In this document: positions 26,412 to 37,913 of the stretch, one piece after another | Numbering within the stretch: position 1 is the first letter of the stretch | Layout of the letters: each line of letters opens with the position of its first letter | From: an uncultured Halomonas sp. | GTDB lineage: Bacteria > Pseudomonadota > Gammaproteobacteria > Pseudomonadales > Halomonadaceae | Assembly: GCF_947501415.1 (NCBI RefSeq) | Contig: NZ_CANMVL010000021.1 | Location: 1 to 64,000 of the forward strand | Direction of reading: 5' to 3' | DNA: 64,000 nucleotides | Translations under genes and position numbers: made by a program | The notes under the pieces: model-generated | The model's input: the letters and a program-made list of their open reading frames with translations, nothing else | The model's database searches: none | Told to the model about the DNA's origin: nothing

Positions 26412-27142
26412 CACATCGTCTGCGCGGTCTTGAGTCGCCCGAGGGGTTGGTGCCGGCGCTAGCCGGTGAGGCAGAGAGCGAACTGGTTGCCCGGGCACGG
26501 CATGGCGACGAGGCGGCGGTGCGCGAGCTGGTGCGACGCTTCAATCCGCGGCTGTTTCGTGTCGCGCGTGGCCTGCTGGACAGCGATGCCGCCGCGGAGG
26601 AGGCAGTGCAGGAGGCCTATGTGGCGGCCTTCACGCGGCTCGATACCTTCCGTGGCACGGCGCGCTTCTCCACCTGGCTGACCCGCATCGTGATCAACCA
26701 GGCCAGGATGCAGTGGCGTCGCCGGCGTCCGCTGGAGGAGTACGACACCGTGGATGAAGGCGATACCGATGACACCGTGGTGGTCTTTCCCGGTATCGGC
26801 CCCGAGGCCCTCGAGGCGGGGCTCGGTCGCCGGGAGTTTCGAGCCCTGCTGGAGGAAGCCCTCGACGAGCTGGCGCCGGAGTTCCGGCTGCCTTTCTTGA
26901 TGCACGAGGTCGAGGGCATGGGGGTCTTCGCCATCGCCCGGGACCTGGGCATCAATCCCGCGACCATCAAGACGCGGCTGTTTCGGGCGCGTCGCAAGCT
27001 GCGTGCCCGCCTGGAGGCGAAGATGAAGGGAGGCTTCGGCGAGGTCTTTCCCTTCGATGGCGCGCGCTGTGCCGGCATGGCGGGGCGTGTCGTCGAGCGG
27101 CTTGTAGCGGCGGGGCAGATCACCCCGCCCGATCGGCGATGA
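26408..27142 (+). CDS. ECF-type RNA polymerase sigma factor
   Basis: A 244-residue ECF sigma factor. Region 2 spans about residues 38-105 (VRELVRRFNPRLFRVARGLL to TRIVINQARMQWRRRR). Region 4 spans about 155-210 with the helix-turn-helix GVFAIARDLGINPATIKTRL. It has a C-terminal tail FPFDGARCAGMAGRVVERLV carrying the only cysteine; a similar tail occurs in other ECF factors and might sense redox or metal. No anti-sigma gene is adjacent; the two upstream genes are a TTHB210-like protein and a cupredoxin, cotranslated by four-base overlaps. The last 23 bases overlap a relict cmoB 3' end on the other strand. Confidence 0.88.
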   Translation: MTHRLRGLESPEGLVPALAGEAESELVARARHGDEAAVRELVRRFNPRLFRVARGLLDSDAAAEEAVQEAYVAAFTRLDTFRGTARFSTWLTRIVINQARMQWRRRRPLEEYDTVDEGDTDDTVVVFPGIGPEALEAGLGRREFRALLEEALDELAPEFRLPFLMHEVEGMGVFAIARDLGINPATIKTRLFRARRKLRARLEAKMKGGFGEVFPFDGARCAGMAGRVVERLVAAGQITPPDRR

Positions 27143-27211
27143 CCACCGCCCGGCGCGGTGCCGGGTAGCCCTCTCGGGTGCGGCTCGGATCGTCGGGATG
27201 GAGCGAGAAGC
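27120..27211 (-). pseudogene. Relict 3' end of a second cmoB copy
   Basis: Read on the minus strand, these bases encode RFSLHPDDPSRTREGYPAPR followed by RAVVIADRAG and a TGA stop. The intact cmoB next door ends FLDPEDPTRTREGYPAPRRA followed by VIIANRAR and stop. Roughly 20 of 28 residues are identical and the DNA match is gap-free over about 80 bases, after which similarity stops. No start or remaining gene body exists. It is a truncated, diverged duplicate whose stop lies inside the sigma-factor gene, so it marks a recombination junction. Confidence 0.85.
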
Positions 27212-27212
27212 G

Positions 27213-28205
27213 TCAGCGCGCTCGGTTGGCGATGATTACCGCACGGCGCGGTGCCGGATAGCCCTCTCGGGTCCGGGTGGGGTCTTCGGGATCAAGAAAG
27301 TCCGCCAGCGACTGGAAGGTCATCCAGTCGGTGGCGCGCTGCTCGTCGGTGGTGGTCACCGCCTCGTCCACCACGCGCACGTTCTCGAAGCCGCAGCGCT
27401 CGAGCCAGTGGCAGAGGGCCGCGGAAGAGGGCAGGAAGTAGACATTGGGCATGGCGGCGTAGCGCTCGCCGGGGAGCAGCACCGTGGTGGCATCCCCCTC
27501 CACGACCAGCGTCTCCAGCACCAGCTCGCCACCGGGCCGGAGCGCCTCCTTGAGCTGCTGCAGATGCTCCAGCGGGGAGGGGCGGTGATAGAGCACGCCC
27601 ATGGAGAACACCGTATCGAAGAAGCCGAGATTCTCGGGTACCTCCTCGATGCCCACCGGCAGGAAGTGGGTGCGCAGGCCATCGGCATCGCCGACGAAGT
27701 GGCGTACCGCCCGGAACTGCCAGAAGAAACGCGGCGAGGGGTCGATCACCAGCACGAAGCCGGCCCCGGCGCCGGCCATTCGCCAGCCGTGGTAGCCGCT
27801 GCCGCCGCCCACATCGAGGATGCGCCGGCCGGCGAGCGGCGCCAGGTGTGGAGCGACGCGCTGCCACTTCCAGTCGGAGCGCCACTCGGTATCGATATGA
27901 ATCCCGCCCAGTGAGAAGGGCCCCTTGCGCCAGGGGGCGAGCTTTCTGAGCAGGTTCTCGCACTGGCGCCGGCGACTCTCGTCGAGCGCGAGCTCGACGC
28001 TGACCGTATCGGCATTCAGCTGTACATGCCGCTCGTCGGGCAGCGCCGGCAGCTTGGCCACCGCCTTCTCCCAGGCGGGCAGGTCACCGAAGCGCCTGCG
28101 GTCGAGGCCGCGGGCGAGCTGGTCGGGCAGGCGGGCCAGCCAGGTGTCGAGCCCCTGGTCGATAAAGGCCCGATAGAGCTCGCGGTGCTCGGCGGCAATC
28201 GGCAT
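27213..28205 (-). CDS. cmoB: tRNA U34 carboxymethyltransferase CmoB
   Basis: CmoB transfers the carboxymethyl group from carboxy-SAM (made by CmoA) to 5-hydroxyuridine at tRNA position 34. The 330 residues include the family blocks KLPALPDERHVQLNADTV, LAPWRKGPFSLGGIHIDTEW, the SAM motif DVGGGSGYHGWRMAGAGA, and MGVLYHRPSPLEHLQQLKEA. It ends with the motif EGYPAPRRAVIIANRAR. It starts three bases after the cmoA stop and forms an operon with it. Confidence 0.96.
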   Translation of the reverse strand: MPIAAEHRELYRAFIDQGLDTWLARLPDQLARGLDRRRFGDLPAWEKAVAKLPALPDERHVQLNADTVSVELALDESRRRQCENLLRKLAPWRKGPFSLGGIHIDTEWRSDWKWQRVAPHLAPLAGRRILDVGGGSGYHGWRMAGAGAGFVLVIDPSPRFFWQFRAVRHFVGDADGLRTHFLPVGIEEVPENLGFFDTVFSMGVLYHRPSPLEHLQQLKEALRPGGELVLETLVVEGDATTVLLPGERYAAMPNVYFLPSSAALCHWLERCGFENVRVVDEAVTTTDEQRATDWMTFQSLADFLDPEDPTRTREGYPAPRRAVIIANRAR

Positions 28206-28208
28206 GGT

Positions 28209-28991
28209 TCAGGCCTCGTGTGGCGTCGGGGTGGCAGCCCCCCTGGAAGCCTCATGCTTGAAGGCGATCAGGGAGGCAAAGTTGAGCAGCTGGAACCAGG
28301 TGTGGGTACGCGAGAAGCCGGCCTGGTCGAGACGCGCATGGTGCTCGGCCAGGGTGTCGGGCACCAGCACGTTCTCCAGCGCCGTGCGCTTCTGGCTGAT
28401 CTCCAGATCGCTGTAGCCGTTGGCGCGCTTGAAATCGTGGTAACGCTCTACCAGCCAGGCATTCTCCTGCTCGTCCTCGGCGCGGATCTTCTCCGAAAGC
28501 ACCAGCACACCGCCGGGCTCCAGGGCGGCAAACAGTCGTGCCACCACGGCCTCGCGGTCCTGCGGAGGCAGGAACTGCAGCGTGAAGTTGAGCACGATCA
28601 TGCCCGCCGGCTGATACTCCAGCTGACGGATATCGCCCTCGAGCACCTCCATGGCGTGGTCGGGGCACTCGGCGGCCAGCGTCTCCCGGGCGCGGGAGAC
28701 CATGGCCGGGGAGAGGTCGACCCCGGTGTAGCGGAAGGCGTCCGGGGCGAGCTGGCCGGCCAGGGCCAGGCCCCCGGCACCCAGCGAGCAGCCCAGGTCA
28801 TAGACCCGGGCGCCGTGGCGCAGGTGACGCTGGGCGATCAGCCCCAGCATGCCGAGTATCTGTCCGTAGCCCGGCACCGAGCGACGAATCATGTCGGGAA
28901 AGCAGGCGACGACTCGCTCGTCGAAGGAGAAGCGGGCCACCCGGTCGAGGGGTGTCGAAAAGATCGCGTCACGGTAAGATGCGTCACTCAT
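28209..28991 (-). CDS. cmoA: Carboxy-S-adenosyl-L-methionine synthase CmoA
   Basis: CmoA converts SAM and prephenate into carboxy-SAM for CmoB. The 260 residues begin with DAIFSTPLDRVARFSFDERV and contain the SAM site YDLGCSLGAGGLALAG, then MIVLNFTLQFLPPQDREAVV and LSEKIRAEDEQENAW, all diagnostic. It is first in a two-gene minus-strand operon and divergent from pgi. With cmoM at 15 kb, all enzymes after hydroxylation are in this window. Confidence 0.96.
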   Translation of the reverse strand: MSDASYRDAIFSTPLDRVARFSFDERVVACFPDMIRRSVPGYGQILGMLGLIAQRHLRHGARVYDLGCSLGAGGLALAGQLAPDAFRYTGVDLSPAMVSRARETLAAECPDHAMEVLEGDIRQLEYQPAGMIVLNFTLQFLPPQDREAVVARLFAALEPGGVLVLSEKIRAEDEQENAWLVERYHDFKRANGYSDLEISQKRTALENVLVPDTLAEHHARLDQAGFSRTHTWFQLLNFASLIAFKHEASRGAATPTPHEA

Positions 28992-29074
28992 GATCGGGCC
29001 AGATAGACGGAAACGGGCGCCATTCTACGCGTGCCGCCTCGCCCTCGCACCCGTCGCTTTCAAGGAGGAGAAGG

Positions 29075-30733
29075 ATGATCAACGAGAGCGCCGCCTGGCG
29101 TGAGCTCGAGGCGCATGCCGCTGAAGTGAGCCAACGCCACCTGCGTGAGCTGTTTGCCGCGGAGCCGGATCGTCAGGCCAGCTTTACCCGCCATGCCGCG
29201 GGCCTCACCCTGGACCTCTCCAAGCAGCGCTGGTCCAGGGAGACCCTGACGCGCCTGCTGGCCCTGTCCGAGGAGGCCGGGGTACCCGGCGCGATCGAGC
29301 GCCTGCTCGCCGGCGAGCGAGTCAACGTCAGCGAGGATCGCCCGGCCCTGCATACGGCGCTGCGGCTGCCCGCCGAGGCTTCGCTGGTGGTGGAGGGGGA
29401 GGACCTGGTACCCGGGGTCCACCGTACCCTGGAGCGCATGACGGAGATGGTGGCGCTGTTTCATGCCGGTCAGTGGCGAGGGGCCACCGGCAAGCCGATC
29501 CGGGATGTGGTCAACCTGGGGGTCGGTGGTTCGGACCTCGGCCCGCTGATGGTGACCCATGCCCTGACCGACTATCGCCCCGATGACGTGCACACCATCG
29601 AGGTGCACTTTGCCTCGACCATGGATGGCTCCCAGCTGGCCGACTACCTGCTGCGCCTGAATCCCGAGACCACCCTGTTCGTGCTGTCATCGAAGTCCTT
29701 CACCACCATCGACACCCTCTCCAATGCCAATACCGCGCGTGACTGGCTGATGGCCCGCCTGATGGAGAGCGATGGCGTGGATGCCGCGCTGATCATGCGT
29801 CAGCACTTTATCGGCGTGTCGGCCAGCACCGAGAAGATGAGCGAGTGGGGCATCGCCCCGGCGCATCAGCTGGAGTTCTGGGAGTGGGTAGGGGGGCGCT
29901 ATTCGCTCTGGGGCGCCATCGGCCTGCCCATCGCCCTGGTGACCGGCATGCCGAACTTCCGGGCGCTGCTGGCCGGCGCCCACGCCATGGACCGCCACTT
30001 CCGCGAGACCCCGATGGCGGACAACCTGCCGGTGCTGCTGGCCCTGGCGGGGATCTGGAACGTCAACTTCCTGGATATTCGCGCCCACTCCATCCTGCCC
30101 TACGATGGACGCCTGGAGTACTTCGCCGCCTATCTCGAGCAGCTGGAGATGGAGTCCAACGGCAAGTCGGTGACCCATGAAGGGCGCGAGGTCGGCTATG
30201 CCACCTGCCCGGTGCTGTGGGGCCAGCTCGGCCCCAATGCCCAGCACGCCTTCTATCAGCTGCTCCACCAGGGCACCCAGGCGGTGGAGTGCGACTTCAT
30301 CGCGCCGCTGCGGCGCTACGACGGGGTCGAGGATGCCGCGACCCGCGCCCACCTCAAGGGGCAGCACCGCCTGACCCTGGCCAACTGCTTCGCCCAGTCC
30401 CGGGTGCTGATGCTGGGGGATGACGCCATCGATGATGACGGCCCGCGCCCCGGCCACAAGCGCTACCGCGGCAACCAGCCCTCAAGCACCCTGCTGCTCG
30501 ACGAGCTGACGCCATCCACCCTGGGGGCACTGATCGCCCTGTATGAGCACAAGGTGTTCGTTCAGGCCACGATCTGGGGGATCAACCCCTTCGACCAGTG
30601 GGGGGTCGAGCTGGGCAAGAAGATCGCCGGCGAGACCCAGCGCATCCTCGAGAGCCATGAGGGGCTGGCGACCATGGATGCCTCCACGCGAGCCCTGATC
30701 GAGGCGGCCTGGGCGGCAGAGGAGTCCCCATGA
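29075..30733 (+). CDS. pgi: Glucose-6-phosphate isomerase
   Basis: This enzyme interconverts glucose-6-phosphate and fructose-6-phosphate. The 552 residues show the PGI signatures [32 protein letters not shown], the catalytic [19 protein letters not shown], and [20 protein letters not shown], ending with [20 protein letters not shown]. Length and layout are normal for the bacterial dimeric enzyme. AAGGAGGAG precedes the ATG. yqiA follows 28 bases after its stop. Confidence 0.97.
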   Translation: MINESAAWRELEAHAAEVSQRHLRELFAAEPDRQASFTRHAAGLTLDLSKQRWSRETLTRLLALSEEAGVPGAIERLLAGERVNVSEDRPALHTALRLPAEASLVVEGEDLVPGVHRTLERMTEMVALFHAGQWRGATGKPIRDVVNLGVGGSDLGPLMVTHALTDYRPDDVHTIEVHFASTMDGSQLADYLLRLNPETTLFVLSSKSFTTIDTLSNANTARDWLMARLMESDGVDAALIMRQHFIGVSASTEKMSEWGIAPAHQLEFWEWVGGRYSLWGAIGLPIALVTGMPNFRALLAGAHAMDRHFRETPMADNLPVLLALAGIWNVNFLDIRAHSILPYDGRLEYFAAYLEQLEMESNGKSVTHEGREVGYATCPVLWGQLGPNAQHAFYQLLHQGTQAVECDFIAPLRRYDGVEDAATRAHLKGQHRLTLANCFAQSRVLMLGDDAIDDDGPRPGHKRYRGNQPSSTLLLDELTPSTLGALIALYEHKVFVQATIWGINPFDQWGVELGKKIAGETQRILESHEGLATMDASTRALIEAAWAAEESP

Positions 30734-30761
30734 GGCTGGCTACCTATACAGGTGTTGCGGT

Positions 30762-31382
30762 ATGCTGAGCGGCTCGAGGCAGTCAGCGCCTGCGACCGGG
30801 GTGCTCTATCTTCACGGCTTCAACAGCGGGGCCGCCTCGCCCAAGGGCGTGTTGATGCGGCGCGCCTGCGTGGCCGTGGGAGTGCCCTGCATCACGCCCC
30901 AGCTGCCACACCAGCCGAGTGAGGCCCTGGCACTGGCGGAGTCGCACCTGTCCGAACTGGGCGAGCGCCCGCTGGTGGCGGGAAGCTCCATGGGGGGCTT
31001 TCTGGCGACCTGCCTGGCCGAGCGTTTCGCGCTTGCCGGTGTGCTGATCAACCCGGCGGTGCGTCCGGCGGATCTGGTGGCTGAGTGGGTGGGCGAGCAG
31101 TTCGTCAACGACCATACCGGCGAGCGGTTCACGATCGGCGAGCGGCACCTGGCCGAGCTGGCGGCACTGACGCCCGAGGCGGTGAGTCCCGAACGCTATC
31201 TGCTGCTGCTGGGAACCGCCGATGAGGTGCTCGACCCCGCCCATGCCTGCGCGCTCTATCGTGGCGCAACAATGCTGCTGCACCCCGGGGCCGACCACGC
31301 CTTCACGGTACTCGCTCGACACCTGCCGGCGGTGCTGGCGCATGGCGGTCACGCCCTGCCGCGGGAGTGGCAGGCCAGCTAA
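30762..31382 (+). CDS. yqiA: YqiA-family alpha/beta-hydrolase (acyl-CoA esterase)
   Basis: A 206-residue alpha/beta hydrolase. The opening YLHGFNSGAASPKGVLM is characteristic of the family. The nucleophile elbow is GSSMGGF, the acid lies in LLLGTADEVLD, and the histidine is in PGADHAF. E. coli YqiA hydrolyses palmitoyl-CoA and p-nitrophenyl esters. It is immediately followed by parE, the conserved arrangement. Confidence 0.9.
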   Translation: MLSGSRQSAPATGVLYLHGFNSGAASPKGVLMRRACVAVGVPCITPQLPHQPSEALALAESHLSELGERPLVAGSSMGGFLATCLAERFALAGVLINPAVRPADLVAEWVGEQFVNDHTGERFTIGERHLAELAALTPEAVSPERYLLLLGTADEVLDPAHACALYRGATMLLHPGADHAFTVLARHLPAVLAHGGHALPREWQAS

Positions 31383-31388
31383 CACTAA

Positions 31389-33284
<1,896 letters not shown>

Positions 33285-33308
33285 CCACGAGCACTATGAA
33301 TGTCGCCA

Positions 33309-33511
33309 ATCGCGCGATAAATCGCTCTCCTACGACGATTATGGCAGCTGTCTACGCCTTGTAGGAGCCCGATTTATCCGGCGATGGGAGCGGGTAAGTC
33401 GCGCGATGAATCGCGCTCCTACGATGATTATGGCAACCGCCTACGCCTTGTAGGAGCCGGATTTATCCGGCGATGGGAGCAGGTAAATTGCGCGATAAAT
33501 CGCGCTCCTAC
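33309..33511. repeat. REP array with an 89-base tandem duplication between parE and parC
   Basis: Five REP units (33310-33333, 33361-33384, 33399-33422, 33450-33473, 33488-33511) fill the 298-base gap between parE and parC. The segment from CTCCTACGACGATTATGGC (33327) onward recurs at 33416 with few changes, an 89-base tandem duplication covering an inverted REP pair. I see no gene here. The parC promoter is probably in the last 70 bases. Confidence 0.8.
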
Positions 33512-33582
33512 GAGATAGATAGCATGACTGCATGAGGTACTACTCAGACAGTCTCTGGACACCCTGACCAAGGGCATACCGT

Positions 33583-35835
33583 ATGACCATGGATATCCAG
33601 GTGGCGGAGGGCGACGTCGAGCGCCTTTCGCTGCGCGAATATACCGAGAAGGCGTACCTCGACTACTCGATGTACGTCATTCTCGACCGGGCGCTGCCGC
33701 ATATCGGCGACGGCATGAAGCCGGTGCAGCGCCGCATCATCTACGCCATGCGCGAGCTGGCCCTCAACGCCAGCGCCAAGTACAAGAAGTCGGCGCGTAC
33801 CGTCGGCGATGTGCTAGGCAAGTTCCACCCTCACGGCGATAGCGCCTGCTACGAGGCCATGGTGCTGATGGCCCAGCCGTTCAGCTATCGCTACCCGCTG
33901 GTGGATGGTCAGGGCAACTGGGGCAGCCCCGATGACCCCAAGTCGTTCGCGGCCATGCGCTATACCGAGGCGCGGCTGTCGAAGTTCGCCGAGGTGCTGC
34001 TCGCCGAGCTGGGCCAGGGCACCGTGGATTGGACCCCCAACTTCGACGGCACCATGAACGAACCCGTGGTGCTGCCGGCGCGGCTGCCTCATGTGCTGCT
34101 CAATGGCGGCACCGGCATCGCCGTCGGCATGGCGACGGATATTCCCCCGCACAATGTGAACGAGGTGGTCGAGGCCACCTGTCACCTGCTGCGTCATCCC
34201 GAGGCGACCACCACGGATCTGGTCCAGCACCTGCCGGCGCCGGACTTCCCCACCGCGGCGGAGATCATCACCTCGCGTGCCGACCTGCGCAAGGTCTACG
34301 AGAACGGTCGCGGCTCGGTGAAATTGCGCGCTCGCTATGTGCGGGAGGAGGGGAGCGTGGTGATCACCGCGCTGCCCTATCAGGTCAGTGGCGCCAAGGT
34401 ACTCGAGCAGATCGCCGCCCAGATGCAGGCCAAGAAGCTGCCCATGGTGGCCGACCTGCGTGATGAGTCGACCCACGAGGAGCCGACCCGGCTGGTGATC
34501 GAGCCGCGCTCCAATCGCGTCGATATCGAGTCGCTGATGGCGCACCTGTTCGCCACCACCGACCTCGAGAAGAACATCCGCATCAATATGAACGTGATCG
34601 GCCTGGACGGCCGGCCACGGGTGATGCCGCTACCCGACATGCTCGGCGAATGGCTGCGCTTCCGGCGCTCCACGGTGCGCCGGCGCCTGGAGCACCGCCT
34701 GGGCAAGGTCGAGGACCGCCTGCACCTGCTCGAAGGTCTGCTGATCGCCTACCTCAATATCGACGAGGTGATTCGCATCATCCGCGAGGAGGATGAGCCA
34801 AAACCCGCCCTGATGGAGGCCTTCGGTCTCAGCGATCGTCAGGCCGAGGCGATCCTGGAGCTGCGCCTGCGCCACCTGGCCAAGCTCGAGGAGATGAAGA
34901 TCCGTGGCGAGCAGTCGGAGCTTGAGGCCGAGCGTGCCCATCTGCAGGAGCTGCTGGGCAACGAGGCCAAGCTGACCGACCTGATCGAAGAGGAGCTGCG
35001 TGCCGCCGCCGAGGCCCACGGTGACGAGCGCCGCTCGCCCATCGTCGAGCGCGAAGAGGCCCGGGCGCTCTCCGAGGTCGAGCTGGTGGGGGCCGACCCG
35101 GTGACCGTGGTGCTCTCCGAGAAGGGCTGGATTCGCAGCGCCAAGGGCCACGAGATCGACCCCGCGGGGCTCTCCTTCAAGGCTGGCGACCGCTTCCATC
35201 TCGCCGCCCGTGGCAAGACCAACCAGCCGCTGGTGCTGCTCGACGATACCGGCCGCGCCTACACCCTTCAGGCACACAACCTGCCCAGCGCAAGGGGCCA
35301 GGGCGAGCCGGTGACCAGTAGGGTCAATGTGGTGGCCGGTGCCCATATCGCCGGAGTGATGCTGGCGCCACCGGCGACCCGCTATCTGCTCGCCTCCGAC
35401 GGCGGCTACGGCTTCGTCGCCCGTCTTGAGGAGCTGGTGGGCAAGAACAAGTCGGGCAAGTCGGTGCTCGCGGTACCCAAGGGCTGCAACGTGCTGCCCC
35501 CGGTGGCGGTGCCCGAGGGAGAGGGGGCGCTGGTCGCGGCGGTCTCCAACGAGGGGCGACTGCTGCTCTTCCCCCTGAGCGAGCTTCCCGACATGGCCAA
35601 GGGCAAGGGTAACAAGATGATCGATATCCCCGGACCGCGTGCCGCGCGGCGCGAGGAGTTCGTCCGCGACCTGGTGGTATTGCCGGCCGATGCCAGCCTG
35701 GTGGTGCATGCCGGCAAGCGCCATCTGACGCTCAAGGCCAACGATCTGGCCTATTATCTTGGCGAGCGCGGCCGGCGCGGCAGCAAGCTGCCTCGTGGGT
35801 TGCAGAAGGTCGACAGACTTGAGGTTTCCGAATGA
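33583..35835 (+). CDS. parC: DNA topoisomerase IV subunit A
   Basis: The DNA-breakage subunit of topoisomerase IV. In the 750 residues the catalytic tyrosine is Y127 ([10 protein letters not shown]). The quinolone-resistance region [13 protein letters not shown] has the drug-sensitive residues S87 and E91 (E. coli S80 and E84). The C-terminal beta-pinwheel includes [14 protein letters not shown] and [19 protein letters not shown]. The stop overlaps the serB start by four bases (ATGA), an unusual coupling of a topoisomerase to amino-acid metabolism. Confidence 0.97.
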   Translation: MTMDIQVAEGDVERLSLREYTEKAYLDYSMYVILDRALPHIGDGMKPVQRRIIYAMRELALNASAKYKKSARTVGDVLGKFHPHGDSACYEAMVLMAQPFSYRYPLVDGQGNWGSPDDPKSFAAMRYTEARLSKFAEVLLAELGQGTVDWTPNFDGTMNEPVVLPARLPHVLLNGGTGIAVGMATDIPPHNVNEVVEATCHLLRHPEATTTDLVQHLPAPDFPTAAEIITSRADLRKVYENGRGSVKLRARYVREEGSVVITALPYQVSGAKVLEQIAAQMQAKKLPMVADLRDESTHEEPTRLVIEPRSNRVDIESLMAHLFATTDLEKNIRINMNVIGLDGRPRVMPLPDMLGEWLRFRRSTVRRRLEHRLGKVEDRLHLLEGLLIAYLNIDEVIRIIREEDEPKPALMEAFGLSDRQAEAILELRLRHLAKLEEMKIRGEQSELEAERAHLQELLGNEAKLTDLIEEELRAAAEAHGDERRSPIVEREEARALSEVELVGADPVTVVLSEKGWIRSAKGHEIDPAGLSFKAGDRFHLAARGKTNQPLVLLDDTGRAYTLQAHNLPSARGQGEPVTSRVNVVAGAHIAGVMLAPPATRYLLASDGGYGFVARLEELVGKNKSGKSVLAVPKGCNVLPPVAVPEGEGALVAAVSNEGRLLLFPLSELPDMAKGKGNKMIDIPGPRAARREEFVRDLVVLPADASLVVHAGKRHLTLKANDLAYYLGERGRRGSKLPRGLQKVDRLEVSE

Positions 35836-37061
35836 CAAGACGAATCTTGATTCGCGCCACCGGCGTGGCACGGCCGGGCCAGCTGGCCGGACTGGGCAAG
35901 GCGCTGGCGGCAAGTGGCGCGCGGCTGCTGGATATCAACCAGAGCGTGACCTTCGGCATGCTGTCGCTGGAGGCCCTGGTGGGTCTGGACCGCGATAGCG
36001 ACCTCGAGGCCGCGCTGTCGGCGGCGGGTGATGAGCTGGGCCTCGACGTTCAGGCGATTCAGGTCAGCGCCGAGGATTACCAGCGCTGGAGCAGTCAGGC
36101 CAGTCGGCCACGGCTGATCCTTACCCTGCTGGCGCCGCACCTGCCCGCGGGCATCCTGGCCGAGGTCGGTTCGCTGACCGCCGAGCATGGCCTGACGGTG
36201 GAGCTGATCCATCGCCTCTCCGGCCGCGAGCCGCTGGATGGCGGCGTGCCTCAGGAACACGACAGCATCCAGGGCGCCAGCGTGGAGTGCTGGCTGCGTG
36301 GCGATGAGGTCGACCTCGATGCGCTGCGTGAGAAGGCACTGGCGCTGGGCGCCATGCATGGGGTCGATATCGCCATTCAGGAGGACTCCATCTGGCGTCG
36401 CCATCGCCGGCTGGTGTGCTTCGACATGGACTCCACCCTGATCCAGGCCGAGGTAATCGACGAGCTGGCCCGCCGTCATGGGGTCTACGACGAGGTCGCC
36501 GAGGTCACCGAGCGTGCCATGCGCGGCGAGCTCGACTTCCAGCAGAGTTTTCGCGAGCGCATGGCCAAGCTCAAGGGGCTCGACGAGGCGGTGCTGGCTG
36601 AGATTGCCGAGGAGCTGCCACTGATGGATGGCGTCGAGCGTCTGATGACCCAGCTCAAGCGCCTGGGCTATCGCACGGCCATTCTCTCTGGCGGTTTCAC
36701 CTACTTTGCCCGTCATCTGCAGCAGCGGCTCGGCTTCGATGAGGTCCATGCCAACGAGCTGGTGATCGAGAATGGCAAGGTGACCGGTGAGGTGCGTGAG
36801 CCGATCCTCGACGCCGATCGCAAGGCGGAGCTGCTGCGCGATATCGCCACCCGTGAGGGGCTGGCCATGGAGCAGACCATCGCCGTGGGCGATGGCGCCA
36901 ACGATCTCAAGATGCTGGCCGCCGCGGGGCTCGGCATCGCCTTTCGCGCCAAGCCGCTGGTGCGTGCCCAGGCACGGCACTCGCTCTCGACCCTGGGCCT
37001 CGATGCCGTGCTCTATCTGATCGGCTACCGCCAGGGCGATCTGGAGGAGGCGGACGCGTGA
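35832..37061 (+). CDS. serB: Phosphoserine phosphatase SerB with ACT domains
   Basis: The last step of serine synthesis, hydrolysing phosphoserine. The 409 residues comprise N-terminal ACT-like regulatory domains (about 1-175), which probably bind serine, and a HAD catalytic domain with [17 protein letters not shown], serine motif [10 protein letters not shown], and [20 protein letters not shown]. The long N-terminus is typical of Pseudomonas-type SerB. It is translationally coupled to parC and to the downstream channel gene (GTGA overlap). Confidence 0.95.
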   Translation: MTRRILIRATGVARPGQLAGLGKALAASGARLLDINQSVTFGMLSLEALVGLDRDSDLEAALSAAGDELGLDVQAIQVSAEDYQRWSSQASRPRLILTLLAPHLPAGILAEVGSLTAEHGLTVELIHRLSGREPLDGGVPQEHDSIQGASVECWLRGDEVDLDALREKALALGAMHGVDIAIQEDSIWRRHRRLVCFDMDSTLIQAEVIDELARRHGVYDEVAEVTERAMRGELDFQQSFRERMAKLKGLDEAVLAEIAEELPLMDGVERLMTQLKRLGYRTAILSGGFTYFARHLQQRLGFDEVHANELVIENGKVTGEVREPILDADRKAELLRDIATREGLAMEQTIAVGDGANDLKMLAAAGLGIAFRAKPLVRAQARHSLSTLGLDAVLYLIGYRQGDLEEADA

Positions 37062-37882
37062 GTGCGAGTTTCGACACCTGGCGCGACCGCTTCGAACGAC
37101 TGCGCGCCAACAAGCTGTTCGAGACCGCGGTCATCGCCATCATCATCCTCTCGGCGCTGCTGATCGGCGCCAAGACCTACGAGGAGACCAGCCGCTTCGA
37201 ACAGTGGTTGTTAGTGCTGGATGTGGCGGTCACCGTGTTCTTCCTGGTGGAGATCCTGATTCGCATGGCGGCGGAGAAGCGCCTGCGGGACTTCTTCCGC
37301 CAGGGGTGGAATGTCTTCGACTTCTTGATCGTCACCGCCAGCCTGATCCCGCTGGATGACTCGGAGATGGTGCTGCTGGCTCGCTTGCTGCGCATCTTCC
37401 GGGTGCTCCGCCTGGTGTCGATGATCCCCGAGCTGCGCATGCTGATGGCGGCGCTGGTCAAGTCGATTCCGCGTATGGGTTATGTGGCGCTGCTGATGTT
37501 CATCATCTTCTACATCTATGCGGCCATCGGCAGCTTCCTGTTCGCCGATGTGGACGACTTCCTGTGGCGCAATATCGCCACCGCCATGCTCACGCTCTTC
37601 CGTATCGCCACCTTCGAGGACTGGACCGACGTGATGTATGCCACCCAGGAGGTGTATGCCTGGAGCTGGCTCTACTACCTGACGTTTATCTTCCTGACCG
37701 CCTTCATCTTTCTCAATATGATGATAGGCATCGTGCTCGACGTGATGCAGAAGGAAAGCGTGCAGATGGAGATCGAGAGCGGGGAGGGGGAGGCCGCCGA
37801 GCTCCATGGCCTGCGGGACGATGTGCGCGAATTGCGCGAGCAGCTCTCGCGCATGGAGGGACTGCTTGAGCGGCGGAGTTGA
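37058..37882 (+). CDS. Voltage-gated cation channel (bacterial NaV/CaV type)
   Basis: A 274-residue single-domain six-helix ion transporter that should assemble as a tetramer. S4 carries arginines at 109, 112, 115 and 118 (ARLLRIFRVLRLVS). The pore loop gives the filter TFEDWTD (185-191), more acidic than the TLESWSM of NavAb and close to the engineered Ca-selective TLDDWSD. S6 is about 206-229 (YLTFIFLTAFIFLNMMIGIV), followed by an acidic neck and a coiled-coil tail (about 245-272). The GTG start (GGAGGAGG upstream) overlaps the serB stop. Calcium conductance is an inference from the filter. Confidence 0.9.
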   Translation: MSASFDTWRDRFERLRANKLFETAVIAIIILSALLIGAKTYEETSRFEQWLLVLDVAVTVFFLVEILIRMAAEKRLRDFFRQGWNVFDFLIVTASLIPLDDSEMVLLARLLRIFRVLRLVSMIPELRMLMAALVKSIPRMGYVALLMFIIFYIYAAIGSFLFADVDDFLWRNIATAMLTLFRIATFEDWTDVMYATQEVYAWSWLYYLTFIFLTAFIFLNMMIGIVLDVMQKESVQMEIESGEGEAAELHGLRDDVRELREQLSRMEGLLERRS

Positions 37883-37907
37883 CAACGCGCCTCAGGCCTG
37901 ATTCTCT
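37879..37907 (+). promoter_or_regulatory. Candidate leuA promoter
   Basis: A perfect -35 box TTGACA at 37879-37884 overlaps the stop codon of the channel gene. A weak -10 (TTCTCT) follows after 17 bases, at 37902-37907. This would start transcription at or just before the leader-peptide ATG at 37914. Confidence 0.45.
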
Positions 37908-37913
37908 AGGGGC

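Noticed and set aside
20854..30761. Genomic island or prophage
   Set aside because: No integrase, transposase, phage gene or attachment-site duplication. Most of its genes are core metabolism, so only a rearrangement and one recombination junction are claimed.
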